NCBI RefSeq assembly: GCF_029269835.1 | Contig: NZ_JARJBB010000003.1 | Coordinates: forward strand, 372,001 to 436,000 | Direction of reading: 5' to 3' | Length of the DNA stretch: 64,000 nucleotides | From: Streptomyces tropicalis | GTDB taxonomy: Bacteria; Actinomycetota; Actinomycetes; Streptomycetales; Streptomycetaceae | In this document: positions 8,921-17,414 of the stretch, piece after piece | Position numbering within the stretch: position 1 is the first letter of the stretch | Layout of the letters: every line of letters begins with the position of its first letter | Made by a program: the position numbers and the translations under genes | Notes under the pieces: model-generated | The model's database searches: none | What the model saw: only the letters and a program-made list of their open reading frames with translations | What the model was told of the DNA's origin: nothing

Positions 8921-9315
8921 TGAGATTCCCCCCACGAATCATCCGCATCGGCGCCGCGGGCGCCCTCCTCTCCGCCCTCCTGGTGGGCGGCACCGTCACC
9001 GCCGGAACGGCGGACGCGGCCCCCGCCTCGGTCGGCAGCATCTGCTACGGCGCGCTGCCCTCCCAGGCGCACGACACGCTCGACCTGATCGCCAAGGGCG
9101 GGCCCTACCCGTACGCGCAGGACGGCACGGTCTTCGACAACCGCGAGAGCGTGCTGCCCCAGCAGTCGGGCGGCTACTACCACGAGTACACGGTGATCAC
9201 GCCCGGTTCCCCCACCCGCGGCGCGCGACGCATCGTCACCGGTGAGCGCAGCCGGGAGGACTACTACACCTCCGACCACTACGCGACGTTCGACCTGGTC
9301 GACTTCGGCTGCTGA
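8920..9315 (+). CDS. Secreted guanyl-specific ribonuclease (RNase Sa / N1-T1 family)
   Basis: The 131-residue preprotein has a signal peptide to about residue 34 (hydrophobic core GALLSALLVGGTVTAG, cleavage after ADAAP). The mature enzyme of about 96 residues is very close to RNase Sa of Streptomyces. Recognisable segments are ICYGALPSQAHDTLDLIA, PYAQDGTVFDNRESVLPQQ, GYYHEYTVITPG, TRGARRI and SDHYATF. The catalytic Glu in YYHEY, Arg in RGARR and His in DHYATF are present, as are the two Cys of the disulfide (ICYG and the C-terminal FGC). It cleaves single-stranded RNA after guanosine outside the cell. No barstar-type inhibitor gene is adjacent. Confidence 0.93.
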   Translation: MRFPPRIIRIGAAGALLSALLVGGTVTAGTADAAPASVGSICYGALPSQAHDTLDLIAKGGPYPYAQDGTVFDNRESVLPQQSGGYYHEYTVITPGSPTRGARRIVTGERSREDYYTSDHYATFDLVDFGC

Positions 9316-9811
9316 CCGGGCCGCACCGGCCCCGAGGAACGGCGCGACGCGCCGGAGGCCCGCCGAGCCGGCGCGGCCTCCGGCCCGCGGCCCCGGACCC
9401 GGCCCGGCGGTCCGGCCACCCCGGACCGCGGCGCTCCGCGGCGGCGAACAGGGTGTCGGACAGCGCCGGGAGGCCGACGCTCGCGCACACCCCGTGGCCG
9501 TCCAGGAAGGACAGCCGCCGCACCGGACCCGCCGGTGGGCGAACGCACCAGGCCCAAGACGCCCTGCACCGGGGCGACGCATCCGAGGAACTCCGGCACC
9601 TGCTTCACGGCACGACTCTCGCCCCGCGGACCCCCCTCGCACCTCGGCCGCGGGGCGAGTCCCGTGCGGCCGAAGTCGCCGACCGGCCCCGGAGGGCGCG
9701 CGGGACGGCACCGGCCGGCGCGACGGAAGTCGGCGCCGGTGCGACCCGAGGGGCCGATCCGCCGCGCCCGACGCCTCCGGCCTGCCCGGCCGCTGCGTGG
9801 ATCGGTCGACC
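9316..9811. other. About 500 bases without an intact gene
   Basis: GC-rich sequence between the RNase gene and the decayed kinase remnant. On the minus strand, bases 9430-9523 read as protein-like text (LSFLDGHGVCASVGLPALSD) but lack family matches I recognise and end in low-complexity arginine-rich sequence. It may be another decayed gene piece. Nothing else is supportable here. Confidence 0.35.
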
Positions 9812-9955
9812 GTGAAGGGCGGCACGACGACGGGCCTGATCGGGCCGACCGAACGGGCCACCCTGGCCGGCGGCACCCCGACCCACGGGACGATCCCGGA
9901 CGGCGGCTTCGAGGTACGGGCCGCACTGCCGTGGGAGAGGCCCGCCCCCTCGTGA
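9812..9955 (+). pseudogene. Remnant of a sensor histidine kinase (C-terminal ATPase end only)
   Basis: The last 40 or so codons read GLIGPTERATLAGG, then GGFEVRAALPW. They align by eye with the end of NarL-partner kinases (G-box GLxGMxERxxxLGG followed by GGGFxVxAxLP). Nothing upstream in any frame restores the phosphoacceptor helix or the N-box, so this is a fragment. It lies directly in front of a response regulator gene that has itself lost most of its receiver domain, so both are relics of one two-component operon. Confidence 0.6.
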
Positions 9956-10213
9956 CGGACGGCCGTCGTCGTCCCCGCTCCGCATCCGCCCCGGGGGCGG
10001 CGTGGCACGGTGGCCGCCTGTGAAACGCGCGGCCGTCGTCCCGGCGACGGCGGCCGTGGCCCCCGTGCGGCCCGTGGGCGCGCGGCGCCGACTGCGGGCG
10101 GCGGGACGCCGGCGTCGGGACGCCGGCGGCGGGGACACGGCCGCCGCGCCGCCGCGGTCGTGGTCCGTGCGCCGGTGTGGTCGGCACCGCCGTCCTTTGG
10201 TTGGGTGGGTGCC

Positions 10214-10633
10214 ATGACCGCGATCCGGGTGCTCCTCGTCGACGACGACCCCCTGGTGAGGGCGGGGCCGGGCGTCCTGCCGGGCGGCGCCGACGACGCC
10301 GAGATCGCCGAGGCGGTGCGCCAGGTCGCGGCGGGCGACCCCGTGCTGCCGCCGGCGGCCGCCCGCCGGCTGATGCGGCACGCGGCGGGCACCGCGGCCG
10401 GCGGCAGGCGGGACCGCGCCCGCCTGAACGCCCTCGACGACCGGGAGCGCGACCTCGCCGTGCACGGCGGACCGGGTCCCGCCGACGCGGAGTCAGCGGC
10501 AGGGCTGTTCACGGGCGTCGCCACCGTCGAGACCCGCGTCTCCCGCGTCCTCGCCGAGCTCGGCCTCAGCGACCGGGTGCAGATCGCCCTCCCCGCCCAC
10601 GATGCGGGACCGACCGAGGAGGACACCCCCTGA
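10214..10633 (+). pseudogene. Response regulator with most of its receiver domain deleted
   Basis: The 139-residue reading frame starts MTAIRVLLVDDDPLVRAG, the exact opening of a NarL-type regulator. After about residue 28 it jumps to AEIAEAVRQVAAGDPVLPPAAARRLM, which normally lies at the end of the receiver domain. About 80 residues, including the phosphoacceptor Asp and the Thr/Lys switch residues, are missing without breaking the frame. The C-terminal LuxR helix-turn-helix is present but degenerate (DRERDLAV, ATVETRVSRVLAELGLSDRVQ). It either is a pseudogene or acts as a small phosphorylation-independent DNA-binding protein. Confidence 0.7.
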
Positions 10634-11541
10634 CCCCCGTCCCTCCGGGCCGCGGCACCGGCGCCGCACCCGCCGCCGGGCGGTGGGAGCGGGCCGAGCG
10701 GCTCGACGCCGCCCGGGCGGTCGACGCCCTGCACGCGCGGACCGGCGTCCGCCTGACCCTCGACGGCGCCTGCCCCGGCGGGCAGGTCGGCGCCGCCTAC
10801 GTGCGCCGGGCGGACGGCCACCGCTCCGTCCTCACCTGGCGGCCCCACGCCTCGGCCGAGGAGATGCGGGCGGGACCGCTGGCCGTCGCCGAGGCGCTGC
10901 GGTCGGCGGGCTATCCGGCTCCGGCCACCGAGCTGGTCGCCCAGATCGGCCACGCCGTCGTGATCGTGCAGGAACTGCTGCCGGGCACGAAGGTCGACCG
11001 CCTGGACCACCGCACCCTGGACCAGGTGCTCGACCTCAACGCCCGGCAGGCCGGCCGGCTCGCCGACCACCCCGGCATTCCCGCGGTGGACCTCCACCTG
11101 CGGGACGACGGCGCCGGGTACTGCCTCCACGAGCCGCTGCGCCGGCACAACCGCCGCAGCGCGGCACTGGAGCGCTGGGTCGCCGCCGTCGGCGCCGACG
11201 CCGGGCCCCGCATGGCGGGGACGGACGCCGTGCATCTGGACTTCCATCCCGGCAACCTGCTGGCGAGCGGCGGAGCGGTCACCGGCGTCGTCGACTGGGA
11301 CGGCGCGGCCCGCGGCGACCGCCGCCTCGACCTGGTCACCCTGCGCTTCGGCATCCATGCGCAGGAGACCGACCCCGACGTCACGGCCCGGCTCGACGAC
11401 GTCCTCGACGCGTACCCCGAGGACGTCCTGCGTCCGCTGTGGGCGCACATGAGCCTGCGCATGGTCGACTGGGCCGTGCGGCACTTCACCCCGGTCGACG
11501 TGGAGCACTGGCTCGACCTCGCCGAGCGCCGTACCGGCTGA
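10630..11541 (+). CDS. Aminoglycoside phosphotransferase (APH)-family kinase
   Basis: The protein of about 303 residues has the APH/choline kinase active site: catalytic loop VHLDFHPGNLLAS and metal-binding GVVDWDGAARGDRRLDL. The N-lobe has VIVQELLPG at the hinge. I find no ATG, GTG or TTG in frame near the expected N-terminus. The only sensibly placed start is CTG at 10630, which overlaps the regulator stop (CTGA) and has GAGGAGG about 7 bases upstream. The substrate is unknown; this family phosphorylates antibiotics, sugars, amino acids or choline. The overlap shows that it belonged to the same operon as the decayed two-component genes. Confidence 0.75.
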   Translation: MTPVPPGRGTGAAPAAGRWERAERLDAARAVDALHARTGVRLTLDGACPGGQVGAAYVRRADGHRSVLTWRPHASAEEMRAGPLAVAEALRSAGYPAPATELVAQIGHAVVIVQELLPGTKVDRLDHRTLDQVLDLNARQAGRLADHPGIPAVDLHLRDDGAGYCLHEPLRRHNRRSAALERWVAAVGADAGPRMAGTDAVHLDFHPGNLLASGGAVTGVVDWDGAARGDRRLDLVTLRFGIHAQETDPDVTARLDDVLDAYPEDVLRPLWAHMSLRMVDWAVRHFTPVDVEHWLDLAERRTG

Positions 11542-11834
11542 CGCCTCCGGCGGCGGGTTCCGTCTCCCCGCCACCGTAGGCAGCGGTCGCGCCCGTCTCC
11601 CCGCCGGTCGCGCTGCTCCACGCCCCGCCGTGCGGCGGCCGCGTCCGGACGCTCCCGCGGGGCTCGCCCGATCCGGGAAAGGCAGCCGGCCGAGGCACTT
11701 TGCGGGTGCCCCACGCGTTGTCCGGGAACGGGGCGACACGGGGCGCGCAGACGCGTCGCGGGGACGCGGCCCCGGAGACCGTCGAGGGACACGGACACCG
11801 GGTGCGCCGCAGGCGGCGCGCCGGAGGATCAGGG
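11542..11834. other. Intergenic region before the P450 gene
   Basis: About 290 bases of GC-rich sequence without a supportable gene. Reading frames here are arginine/proline-rich shadows. GGAGG at about 11823-11827 is the ribosome-binding site of the P450 gene. No clear promoter hexamers are visible. Confidence 0.5.
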
Positions 11835-13019
11835 GTGAAGGCAGTCGTGATCGACCTCCAGGAGTACGGACCCGGGTTCCGCGCGGACCCGTATCCCGTC
11901 TACGCCGAGCTGCGCGCCCGCGGACCCGTGCACCGGGTGCGCCTTCCCCGGCCCGCGGGATACGAGGCGTGGCTCGTCGTCGGATACGAGGAGGCGCGCG
12001 CCGCGCTCTCCGACCCCCGGCTGTCCAAGGACATCGGCGCGGCCCTCGAAGAGGCCGCCGAGGCCCGGCTGATCGGCCGGCACCTGCTGAACACCGACCC
12101 GCCGCAGCACACCCGGCTGCGGTCGCTGATCTCCCGCGCCTTCACCGCGCGCCGGGTCGAGGCCCTGCGCCCGCGCGTCCAGGAGATCACCGACGACCTG
12201 CTCGACGCGATGCTGCCCCGGGGCCGCGCCGACCTCGTCGAGGCGTTCGCCTATCCGCTGCCGATCACCGTCATCTGCGAGCTGCTCGGCGTCCCCGACG
12301 TCGACCGGACGGCGTTCCGGGAGATGTCGAACGAGGTCGTCGCCCCCAGCAGCGAGGAGGCCATGGAGCGGGCCTTCGGCCGTCTCGGCGACTACCTCGA
12401 CGGGCTGATCGAGGACAAGCGGTGCGCCGGACCGGCCGACGACCTGCTCAGCGTCCTGATCCGGACGACGGCGGAGGACGGCGACCGGCTCTCGTCCACG
12501 GAGCTGCGGGGCATGGCCTTCCTCCTCCTCGTCGCCGGCCACGAGACCACCGTCAACCTCATCGGAAACGGGGTGCACGACCTGCTGGCGCACCCCGATC
12601 AGCTGGCGGCCGTGCGGGCCGACGCCGAGCTGATCGACGACGCGGTCGAGGAGATGCTCCGGTACGACGGCCCGGTGGAGACGGCGACGTTCCGCTTCGC
12701 CGCGGAGCCGATGGAGATCGCCGGTGCCTTCGTCGACAAGGGCGAGGCGGTGGTGGTCGCCCTGGCCGCCGCCGACCGGGACCCCGGGCGGTATCCGGAC
12801 CCCGACCGCTTCGACATCGGCCGCGAGTCCCGGGGGCACCTGGCCTTCGGGCACGGCATCCACTTCTGCCTGGGCGCACCGCTGGCCCGCCTGGAGGCCC
12901 GCACCGCGATCCGCACCCTGCTGCGGCGCGCCCCGGACCTCGCCCTCGACGGCCCGCCGGGGGAGTGGCTCCCGGGCATGCTGATCCGGGGGAGGAGGAC
13001 GCTTCCGGTGCGCTGGTAG
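11835..13019 (+). CDS. Cytochrome P450 (CYP107-like)
   Basis: The 394-residue soluble P450 has all class motifs. These are the I-helix oxygen-binding AGHETT, the K-helix EEMLRYDGPVE (ExxR), and the heme loop FGHGIHFCLGAPLAR with the thiolate Cys at about residue 345. The C-helix region has NTDPPQHTRLRSLISRAFT. GTG at 11835 follows GGAGG with good spacing. Size and sequence are typical of Streptomyces CYP107-type macrolide or small-molecule hydroxylases. No ferredoxin or reductase gene is adjacent, so electrons must come from partners elsewhere. There is no biosynthetic cluster around it, so the substrate is unknown. Confidence 0.95.
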   Translation: MKAVVIDLQEYGPGFRADPYPVYAELRARGPVHRVRLPRPAGYEAWLVVGYEEARAALSDPRLSKDIGAALEEAAEARLIGRHLLNTDPPQHTRLRSLISRAFTARRVEALRPRVQEITDDLLDAMLPRGRADLVEAFAYPLPITVICELLGVPDVDRTAFREMSNEVVAPSSEEAMERAFGRLGDYLDGLIEDKRCAGPADDLLSVLIRTTAEDGDRLSSTELRGMAFLLLVAGHETTVNLIGNGVHDLLAHPDQLAAVRADAELIDDAVEEMLRYDGPVETATFRFAAEPMEIAGAFVDKGEAVVVALAAADRDPGRYPDPDRFDIGRESRGHLAFGHGIHFCLGAPLARLEARTAIRTLLRRAPDLALDGPPGEWLPGMLIRGRRTLPVRW

Positions 13020-13295
13020 CCGCGCACGGCACACCCGCCGGCCACCGCCCAGCCGGGGCGCGGGCGGCACAGGACGGCACGGGGGGCCGGTGGGCGCGAG
13101 CGGCGGGTCCGGTGAGCGCGAGCGGGCTGCCGGGTGAGCGGGAGCGGGCCGGGCCGGTGCACGGGAGTGGGCGGGCCGACAGGCAGGGGCCGGCGGGGCC
13201 TGCGCCCCCTGCGCTCGCGCACCCGTGGGCCTGTGCGCTCACGCCCCCACGCGTTCCTGCGCCCGAGCGCGTGTCCCTGTGCCCGCGCGCCCCGC
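13020..13295. other. Convergent intergenic region with degenerate short repeats
   Basis: Between the P450 gene and the oppositely oriented dehydrogenase gene. Bases 13090-13150 repeat variants of GTGAGCGCGAGCGGG; bases 13210-13290 are C-rich and partly complementary to them (GCGCTCGCGCACCC, GTGCGCTCACGCCC). Long-range pairing could make this the shared transcription stop. No gene is evident. Confidence 0.45.
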
Positions 13296-14318
13296 TCAGC
13301 GGGACGCGGCCGCCGTCCCGCCCGGGATCTCGGCGAGCGCGACCCGGCGGCGCTCGCGCCGGGACAGCTCGCACGCCTCGGCGACCCGCAGTGCCTGCAG
13401 GGCCTCGCGCCCGTCGCACGGATTGGGCCGCTCGCCCCGCACGACGTCGACGAAGGCGCACACCTCGGCCTCGTAGGCCGGCGCGAAGCGCTCCAGGAAG
13501 CCGGTCCACGGCTTGTCCGCCGCCGGGGGACCGGTCGGCTCGGTGGACGCGATCGGCGTGCGGTCGTCCAGGCCGACCACGATCTGGTCCCGTTCCCCGG
13601 CGAGTTCCATGCGCACGTCGTACCCGGCGCCGTTCAGCCGGGTCGCCGTCGCCGTCGCCAGGGTGCCGTCGTCGAGGGTGAGCAGCGCGGCGCCCGTGTC
13701 GACGTCGCCCGCCTCACGGAACATCGCCGGACCGGCGTCCGACCCGGCCGCGTACACGTCGACGATCTCACGCCCCGTCACCCAGCGCAGGACGTCGAAG
13801 TCGTGGATCAGCGCGTCCCGGAACAGGCCGCCGGACAGCGGCAGACGGGACGGCGGGGGCGGCGCCTGGTCGGAGGTCACCGCCCGGACGGTGTGCAGCC
13901 GGCCGAGCCGGCCCGAGCGCACCGCCTCCCGGGCGCCCGCGTAGCCCCTGTCGAAGCGGCGCTGGAAGCCCATCTGCAGGACCGTCCCCGCGGTGTCCAC
14001 CTCGGCGAGCGCGTGGAGTGTGCCGGGCAGGTCCAGGGCGATCGGCTTCTCGCAGAACACCGGCAGGCCCGAGCGCGCGGCGCGGCCGATCAGATCGGCG
14101 TGCGCCGATGTCGCCGTCGTGATCACCACGGCGTCCACGCCCCAGCGGAAGATCTCGTCCGTGCCCGGTGCCGCGGTCTCGCCGAGGCGGTGGGCGAGCT
14201 CCTGCGCCCGCGCCGGATCCCGGTCGGTGAGGATCAGCGAACCGACCTCGCGATGACGGCTGAGCGTGTGGGCGTGGATCGCACCGATGCGACCCGTACC
14301 GATGACCCCGATGCGCAT
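13296..14318 (-). CDS. Gfo/Idh/MocA-family oxidoreductase (inositol 2-dehydrogenase-like)
   Basis: The 340-residue NAD(P)-dependent dehydrogenase starts MRIGVIGTGRIGAIHAHTL, a classic Rossmann GxGxxG. The family EKP motif is in PVFCEKPIALD, and the substrate-domain motif is in RDALIHDFDVLRWVTG, with catalytic His in HDFD. Length and sequence resemble myo-inositol or related polyol dehydrogenases. It is divergent from the GntR regulator with the palindrome TGTCCGGACA in the shared gap, and a sugar ABC importer follows the regulator. It therefore probably oxidises the sugar or polyol imported there. No strong ribosome-binding site precedes the ATG at 14318. Confidence 0.9.
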   Translation of the reverse strand: MRIGVIGTGRIGAIHAHTLSRHREVGSLILTDRDPARAQELAHRLGETAAPGTDEIFRWGVDAVVITTATSAHADLIGRAARSGLPVFCEKPIALDLPGTLHALAEVDTAGTVLQMGFQRRFDRGYAGAREAVRSGRLGRLHTVRAVTSDQAPPPPSRLPLSGGLFRDALIHDFDVLRWVTGREIVDVYAAGSDAGPAMFREAGDVDTGAALLTLDDGTLATATATRLNGAGYDVRMELAGERDQIVVGLDDRTPIASTEPTGPPAADKPWTGFLERFAPAYEAEVCAFVDVVRGERPNPCDGREALQALRVAEACELSRRERRRVALAEIPGGTAAASR

Positions 14319-14360
14319 GGGAACAACGTGGGGCCCCACCCCACGCCCTGTCAATGGGAA

Positions 14361-14370
14361 TGTCCGGACA
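14361..14370. promoter_or_regulatory. Candidate GntR operator, copy 1
   Basis: The perfect palindrome TGTCCGGACA lies between the divergent dehydrogenase (start 14318) and GntR regulator (start 14421) genes. With its flanks it reads ATGTCCGGACAA, the same 12 bases as the copy at 15225-15236. On the minus strand a TTGACA hexamer (14355-14350) is just downstream of it, so binding here would hinder the dehydrogenase promoter. Confidence 0.65.
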
Positions 14371-14420
14371 ATCTGACTACACGACTTCCCGTCAACCGGC
14401 CACGGGGCTACGCTCGGCGC

Positions 14421-15185
14421 GTGCCCAAACCAGGAGTGGATCCGACCCTGTCGCTGGAGCTCGGCGTGGACCGCAGCTCGCCGGTGCCGCTGTACTTCCA
14501 GCTGGCGCAGCAGCTCGAGGCCGCGATCGAGCACGGCACCCTCACCCCGGGCAGTCTGCTGGGCAACGAGATCGAGCTCGCCGGGCGGCTCGGCCTGTCC
14601 CGGCCGACCGTCCGCCAGGCCATCCAGTCCCTCGTCGAGAAGGGCCTCCTGGTGCGCCGGCGCGGTGTCGGTACCCAGGTCGTGCACAGCAGGGTCAGGC
14701 GCCCGCTGGAGCTGAGCAGCCTCTACGACGACCTCGAGGCGGCCGGCCGGCGTCCCGCCACGAAGGTCCTGGTCAACACGGTCGTCCCGGCGTCCGCCGA
14801 GGTCGCCTCGGCACTCGGGGTGGCCGAGGGCGGCGAGGTGCACCGGGTGGAGCGGCTCCGCCTCGCCCACGGCGAGCCGATGGCGTACCTGGTCAACCAC
14901 CTGCCGCCGGGCCTGATCGACCTCGACACCGGACAGCTGGAGGCCACCGGCCTGTACCGGCTGATGCGGGCGTCCGGGATCACCCTGCACAGCGCCCGCC
15001 AGTCGATCGGAGCCCGCGCCGCCACCGCGGAGGAGGCGGAGCGGCTCGGCGAGCCCGAGGGCGCGCCGCTGCTCACCATGGAGCGCGCCACCTTCGACGA
15101 CACCGGCCGCGCGGTCGAGTTCGGCACCCACCTCTACCGCCCCTCCCGCTACTCCTTCGAGTTCCAGCTGCTCGTGCGGTCCTGA
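14421..15185 (+). CDS. GntR-family regulator with UTRA effector domain (HutC subfamily)
   Basis: The 254-residue protein has an N-terminal winged helix (SPVPLYFQLAQQLEAAIEHG, LAGRLGLSRPTVRQAIQSL, GLLVRRRGVGTQVV). The UTRA sensor domain from about residue 95 includes VHRVERLRLAHGEPMAYLVNHLP and the C-terminal GTHLYRPSRYSFEF. GTG at 14421 has no ribosome-binding site, but TACGCT (a TAnnnT -10) lies at 14409-14414, so a leaderless transcript is likely. It probably represses the flanking dehydrogenase and the ABC importer through the two TGTCCGGACA sites and is released by a sugar or sugar phosphate. Confidence 0.92.
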   Translation: MPKPGVDPTLSLELGVDRSSPVPLYFQLAQQLEAAIEHGTLTPGSLLGNEIELAGRLGLSRPTVRQAIQSLVEKGLLVRRRGVGTQVVHSRVRRPLELSSLYDDLEAAGRRPATKVLVNTVVPASAEVASALGVAEGGEVHRVERLRLAHGEPMAYLVNHLPPGLIDLDTGQLEATGLYRLMRASGITLHSARQSIGARAATAEEAERLGEPEGAPLLTMERATFDDTGRAVEFGTHLYRPSRYSFEFQLLVRS

Positions 15186-15224
15186 CGCGGGCGGGCCCGC
15201 GGCGTCACGGCCCCTCCCCCTTCA

Positions 15225-15236
15225 TGTCCGGACAAG
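15225..15236. promoter_or_regulatory. Candidate GntR operator, copy 2, upstream of the sugar importer
   Basis: ATGTCCGGACAA is identical over 12 bases to the site at 14360-14371 and lies about 130 bases before the binding-protein gene, after the GntR stop. Two exact copies flanking the regulator gene within 900 bases make a local operator the simplest reading. A possible -10 for the importer operon (GATAAT at 15284-15289) lies downstream of it. Confidence 0.65.
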
Positions 15237-15363
15237 GTGACCGGACGGTGCTCCCCGGTCGCCGGCCGTGCGGCCCGGTGTTCGATAATGCACTGTTCGG
15301 GGCTGATGCGAGGTTCATCGGCCCCGTGCGTACGTTCGAACACGGCAAGAAGGGCACGGCCTC

Positions 15364-16368
15364 GTGGCACGGTTTCCAACCTGGGCAGGCATCGTGCTCG
15401 CGGGGGCACTCACCATGTCCCTCGCGGGCTGCAGCAGCACCGGCGGCAAGCGCGCGGAGGACGCCCGCAACGCCGCCACGGCCCAGGGCAGGGCGGCGGT
15501 GAACACGCCCCGCTGGACCTTCGCGATGATCACCCACTCCGGTGACGGCGACACCTTCTGGGACATCGTGCAGAGCGGCGCCAAGCAGGCCGCCGTCAAG
15601 GACAACGTCTCCTTCCTGTACTCCCACGACGCCGAGGCGCAGCAGCAGGCCCAGCTCGTGGACGCGGCCGTCGACAAGAAGGTGGACGGCATCATCGTCA
15701 CCCTCGCCAAGCCCGACGCGCTGAAGGCGTCCGTGGCCCGCGCCGAGAAGGCCGGCATCCCGGTGATCACGGTGAACTCCGGTTCCGCGGAGTCCAAGGC
15801 GTTCGGCGCGCTGACGCACGTCGGCCAGGACGAGACCGTCGCCGGCGAGGCCGTGGGCGACGAACTGAACAAGCGCGGCCGCAGGAAGGCGCTGTGCATC
15901 CTGCACGAGCAGGGCAACGTCGGCCACGAGCAGCGCTGCGCGGGCGTCGCGAAGACCTTCAGGGGCAAGGTCGACAACCTCTACGTCAACGGCACGAACA
16001 TGCCCGACGTCCAGTCCGCCGTCGAGGCCCGGCTCCAGGCCGACCCGTCCGTCGACACGGTCGTGACCCTGGGCGCCCCGTACGCGGACACCGCGGTGAA
16101 GGCGAAGGCGGACGCGGGCAGCAAGGCCGAGATCGACACCTTCGACCTCAATGCCCAGGTGGCGTCGGAGCTGAAGGACGGCACGCTCGGCTTCGCGGTC
16201 GACCAGCAGCCGTACCTCCAGGGCTACCAGGCCGTCGACCTGCTGTGGCTCTACAAGTACAACGGCGACGTCCTCGGCGGCGGCCGGCCGGTGCTGACCG
16301 GCCCGCAGATCGTGACCCGCGACCAGGCGGCCGCGCTGGAGCAGTACACCAAGCGGGGCACCCGATGA
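15364..16368 (+). CDS. Sugar ABC transporter substrate-binding lipoprotein (RbsB/XylF type)
   Basis: The 334-residue protein has a lipoprotein signal with lipobox LAGC at about residues 20-23. The periplasmic-binding type 1 fold has KVDGIIVTLAKPDALKASVARAEKAGIPVITVNSG near the N-lobe, and VGQDETVAGEAVGDEL and LQGYQAVDLLWLYKY in the C-lobe. It captures a sugar or polyol outside the membrane and delivers it to the permease encoded directly downstream. GTG at 15364 follows AAGAAGG. The binding-pocket ligand cannot be assigned; the dehydrogenase nearby suggests a polyol or aldose. Confidence 0.93.
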   Translation: MARFPTWAGIVLAGALTMSLAGCSSTGGKRAEDARNAATAQGRAAVNTPRWTFAMITHSGDGDTFWDIVQSGAKQAAVKDNVSFLYSHDAEAQQQAQLVDAAVDKKVDGIIVTLAKPDALKASVARAEKAGIPVITVNSGSAESKAFGALTHVGQDETVAGEAVGDELNKRGRRKALCILHEQGNVGHEQRCAGVAKTFRGKVDNLYVNGTNMPDVQSAVEARLQADPSVDTVVTLGAPYADTAVKAKADAGSKAEIDTFDLNAQVASELKDGTLGFAVDQQPYLQGYQAVDLLWLYKYNGDVLGGGRPVLTGPQIVTRDQAAALEQYTKRGTR

Positions 16369-17414
16369 GCACGACCACGGAGACCCCGGCCGCACCCTCC
16401 GATGAAAGGATCCTGCCGAGCTCGCCGCTGCGGAGACTGCTGGCCAGGCCCGAACTCGGCTCGGTGGTCGGCGCGCTCGCCGTCCTCGTCTTCTTCGCCT
16501 GCGCCGCGGACGGCTTCCTGCGGGCCTCCAGCCTCAGCACCGTGCTCTACGCATCCTCCACGATCGGCATCATGGCGGTCCCGGTGGCGCTGCTGATGAT
16601 CGGCGGGGAGTTCGACCTCTCCGCCGGCGTGCTGGTCACGACCTCCGCGCTCGTCTCGTCCATGTCCAGCTACCAGATGACGGCGAACGTCTGGGTCGGC
16701 GTGGGCGTCTCCCTGCTGGTCACCCTGGCCGTCGGCGCCTTCAACGGCTACATGCTGACCCGCACCGGGCTGCCCAGCTTCATCGTCACGCTCGGCACCT
16801 TCCTGATGCTGACCGGCCTCAACCTGGGCTTCACCAAGCTGATCGACGGCACGGTCTCCACCAAGACCGTCGGCGACATGGAGGGCTTCCCCGCCGCGCA
16901 CGCCGTCTTCGCCTCCACGCTGACGATCGGCGGCGTCGACTTCAAGGTCACCATCGTGTGGTGGCTCGCCCTGGTCGCCCTCGGGTCCTGGATCCTGCTG
17001 CGCACCCGCACCGGCAACTGGATCTTCGCCGTCGGCGGCAACAAGGACGCGGCCCGCGCGGTCGGCGTGCCGGTCACCCGGACCCGGATCGGCCTCTACA
17101 TGGGCGTCGCCCTCGGCGCCTGGATCTCCGGCCAGCACCTGCTCTTCTCCTTCGACGCCGTGCAGTCCGGCGAGGGCGTCGGCAACGAGCTGATCTACAT
17201 CATCGCCGCCGTCATCGGCGGCTGCCTCATCACCGGCGGCTACGGCAGCGCCGTCGGCGCGGCGGTCGGCGCGTTCCTGTTCGGCATGACCAGCAAGGGC
17301 ATCGTCTTCGCGGAGTGGAACCCCGACTGGTTCAAGTTCTTCCTCGGAGCGATGCTGCTCCTCGCGACCCTGGTCAACGCCTGGGTCCGCAAGCGTGCGG
17401 AGGCCACGGCATGA
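16365..17414 (+). CDS. Sugar ABC transporter permease (RbsC/XylH type)
   Basis: The 349-residue protein has eight to ten hydrophobic segments from about residue 40 to 340. It carries the branched-chain/ribose permease signatures [35 protein letters not shown] and [17 protein letters not shown] (the coupling loop). It overlaps the binding-protein gene (ATGA, 16365-16368) and the ATPase gene (ATGA, 17411-17414). It forms the membrane channel, probably as a homodimer. Confidence 0.94.
   Translation: MSTTTETPAAPSDERILPSSPLRRLLARPELGSVVGALAVLVFFACAADGFLRASSLSTVLYASSTIGIMAVPVALLMIGGEFDLSAGVLVTTSALVSSMSSYQMTANVWVGVGVSLLVTLAVGAFNGYMLTRTGLPSFIVTLGTFLMLTGLNLGFTKLIDGTVSTKTVGDMEGFPAAHAVFASTLTIGGVDFKVTIVWWLALVALGSWILLRTRTGNWIFAVGGNKDAARAVGVPVTRTRIGLYMGVALGAWISGQHLLFSFDAVQSGEGVGNELIYIIAAVIGGCLITGGYGSAVGAAVGAFLFGMTSKGIVFAEWNPDWFKFFLGAMLLLATLVNAWVRKRAEATA

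Noticed and set aside
9236-9523. Minus-strand frame with LSFLDGHGVCASVGLPALSD
   Set aside because: Protein-like for about 30 residues only, then degenerates into Arg/Gly-rich text over the RNase gene end. Too little to call a gene; mentioned only as a possible remnant.
11835-13019. P450 as part of a biosynthetic gene cluster
   Set aside because: No synthase, tailoring enzyme or ferredoxin gene is near. The neighbours are a phosphotransferase and a sugar module.
13090-13290. Direct repeats near the P450 gene considered as a CRISPR or satellite array
   Set aside because: The units are short, degenerate and lack regular spacers. They look like GC-rich drift with some pairing potential.
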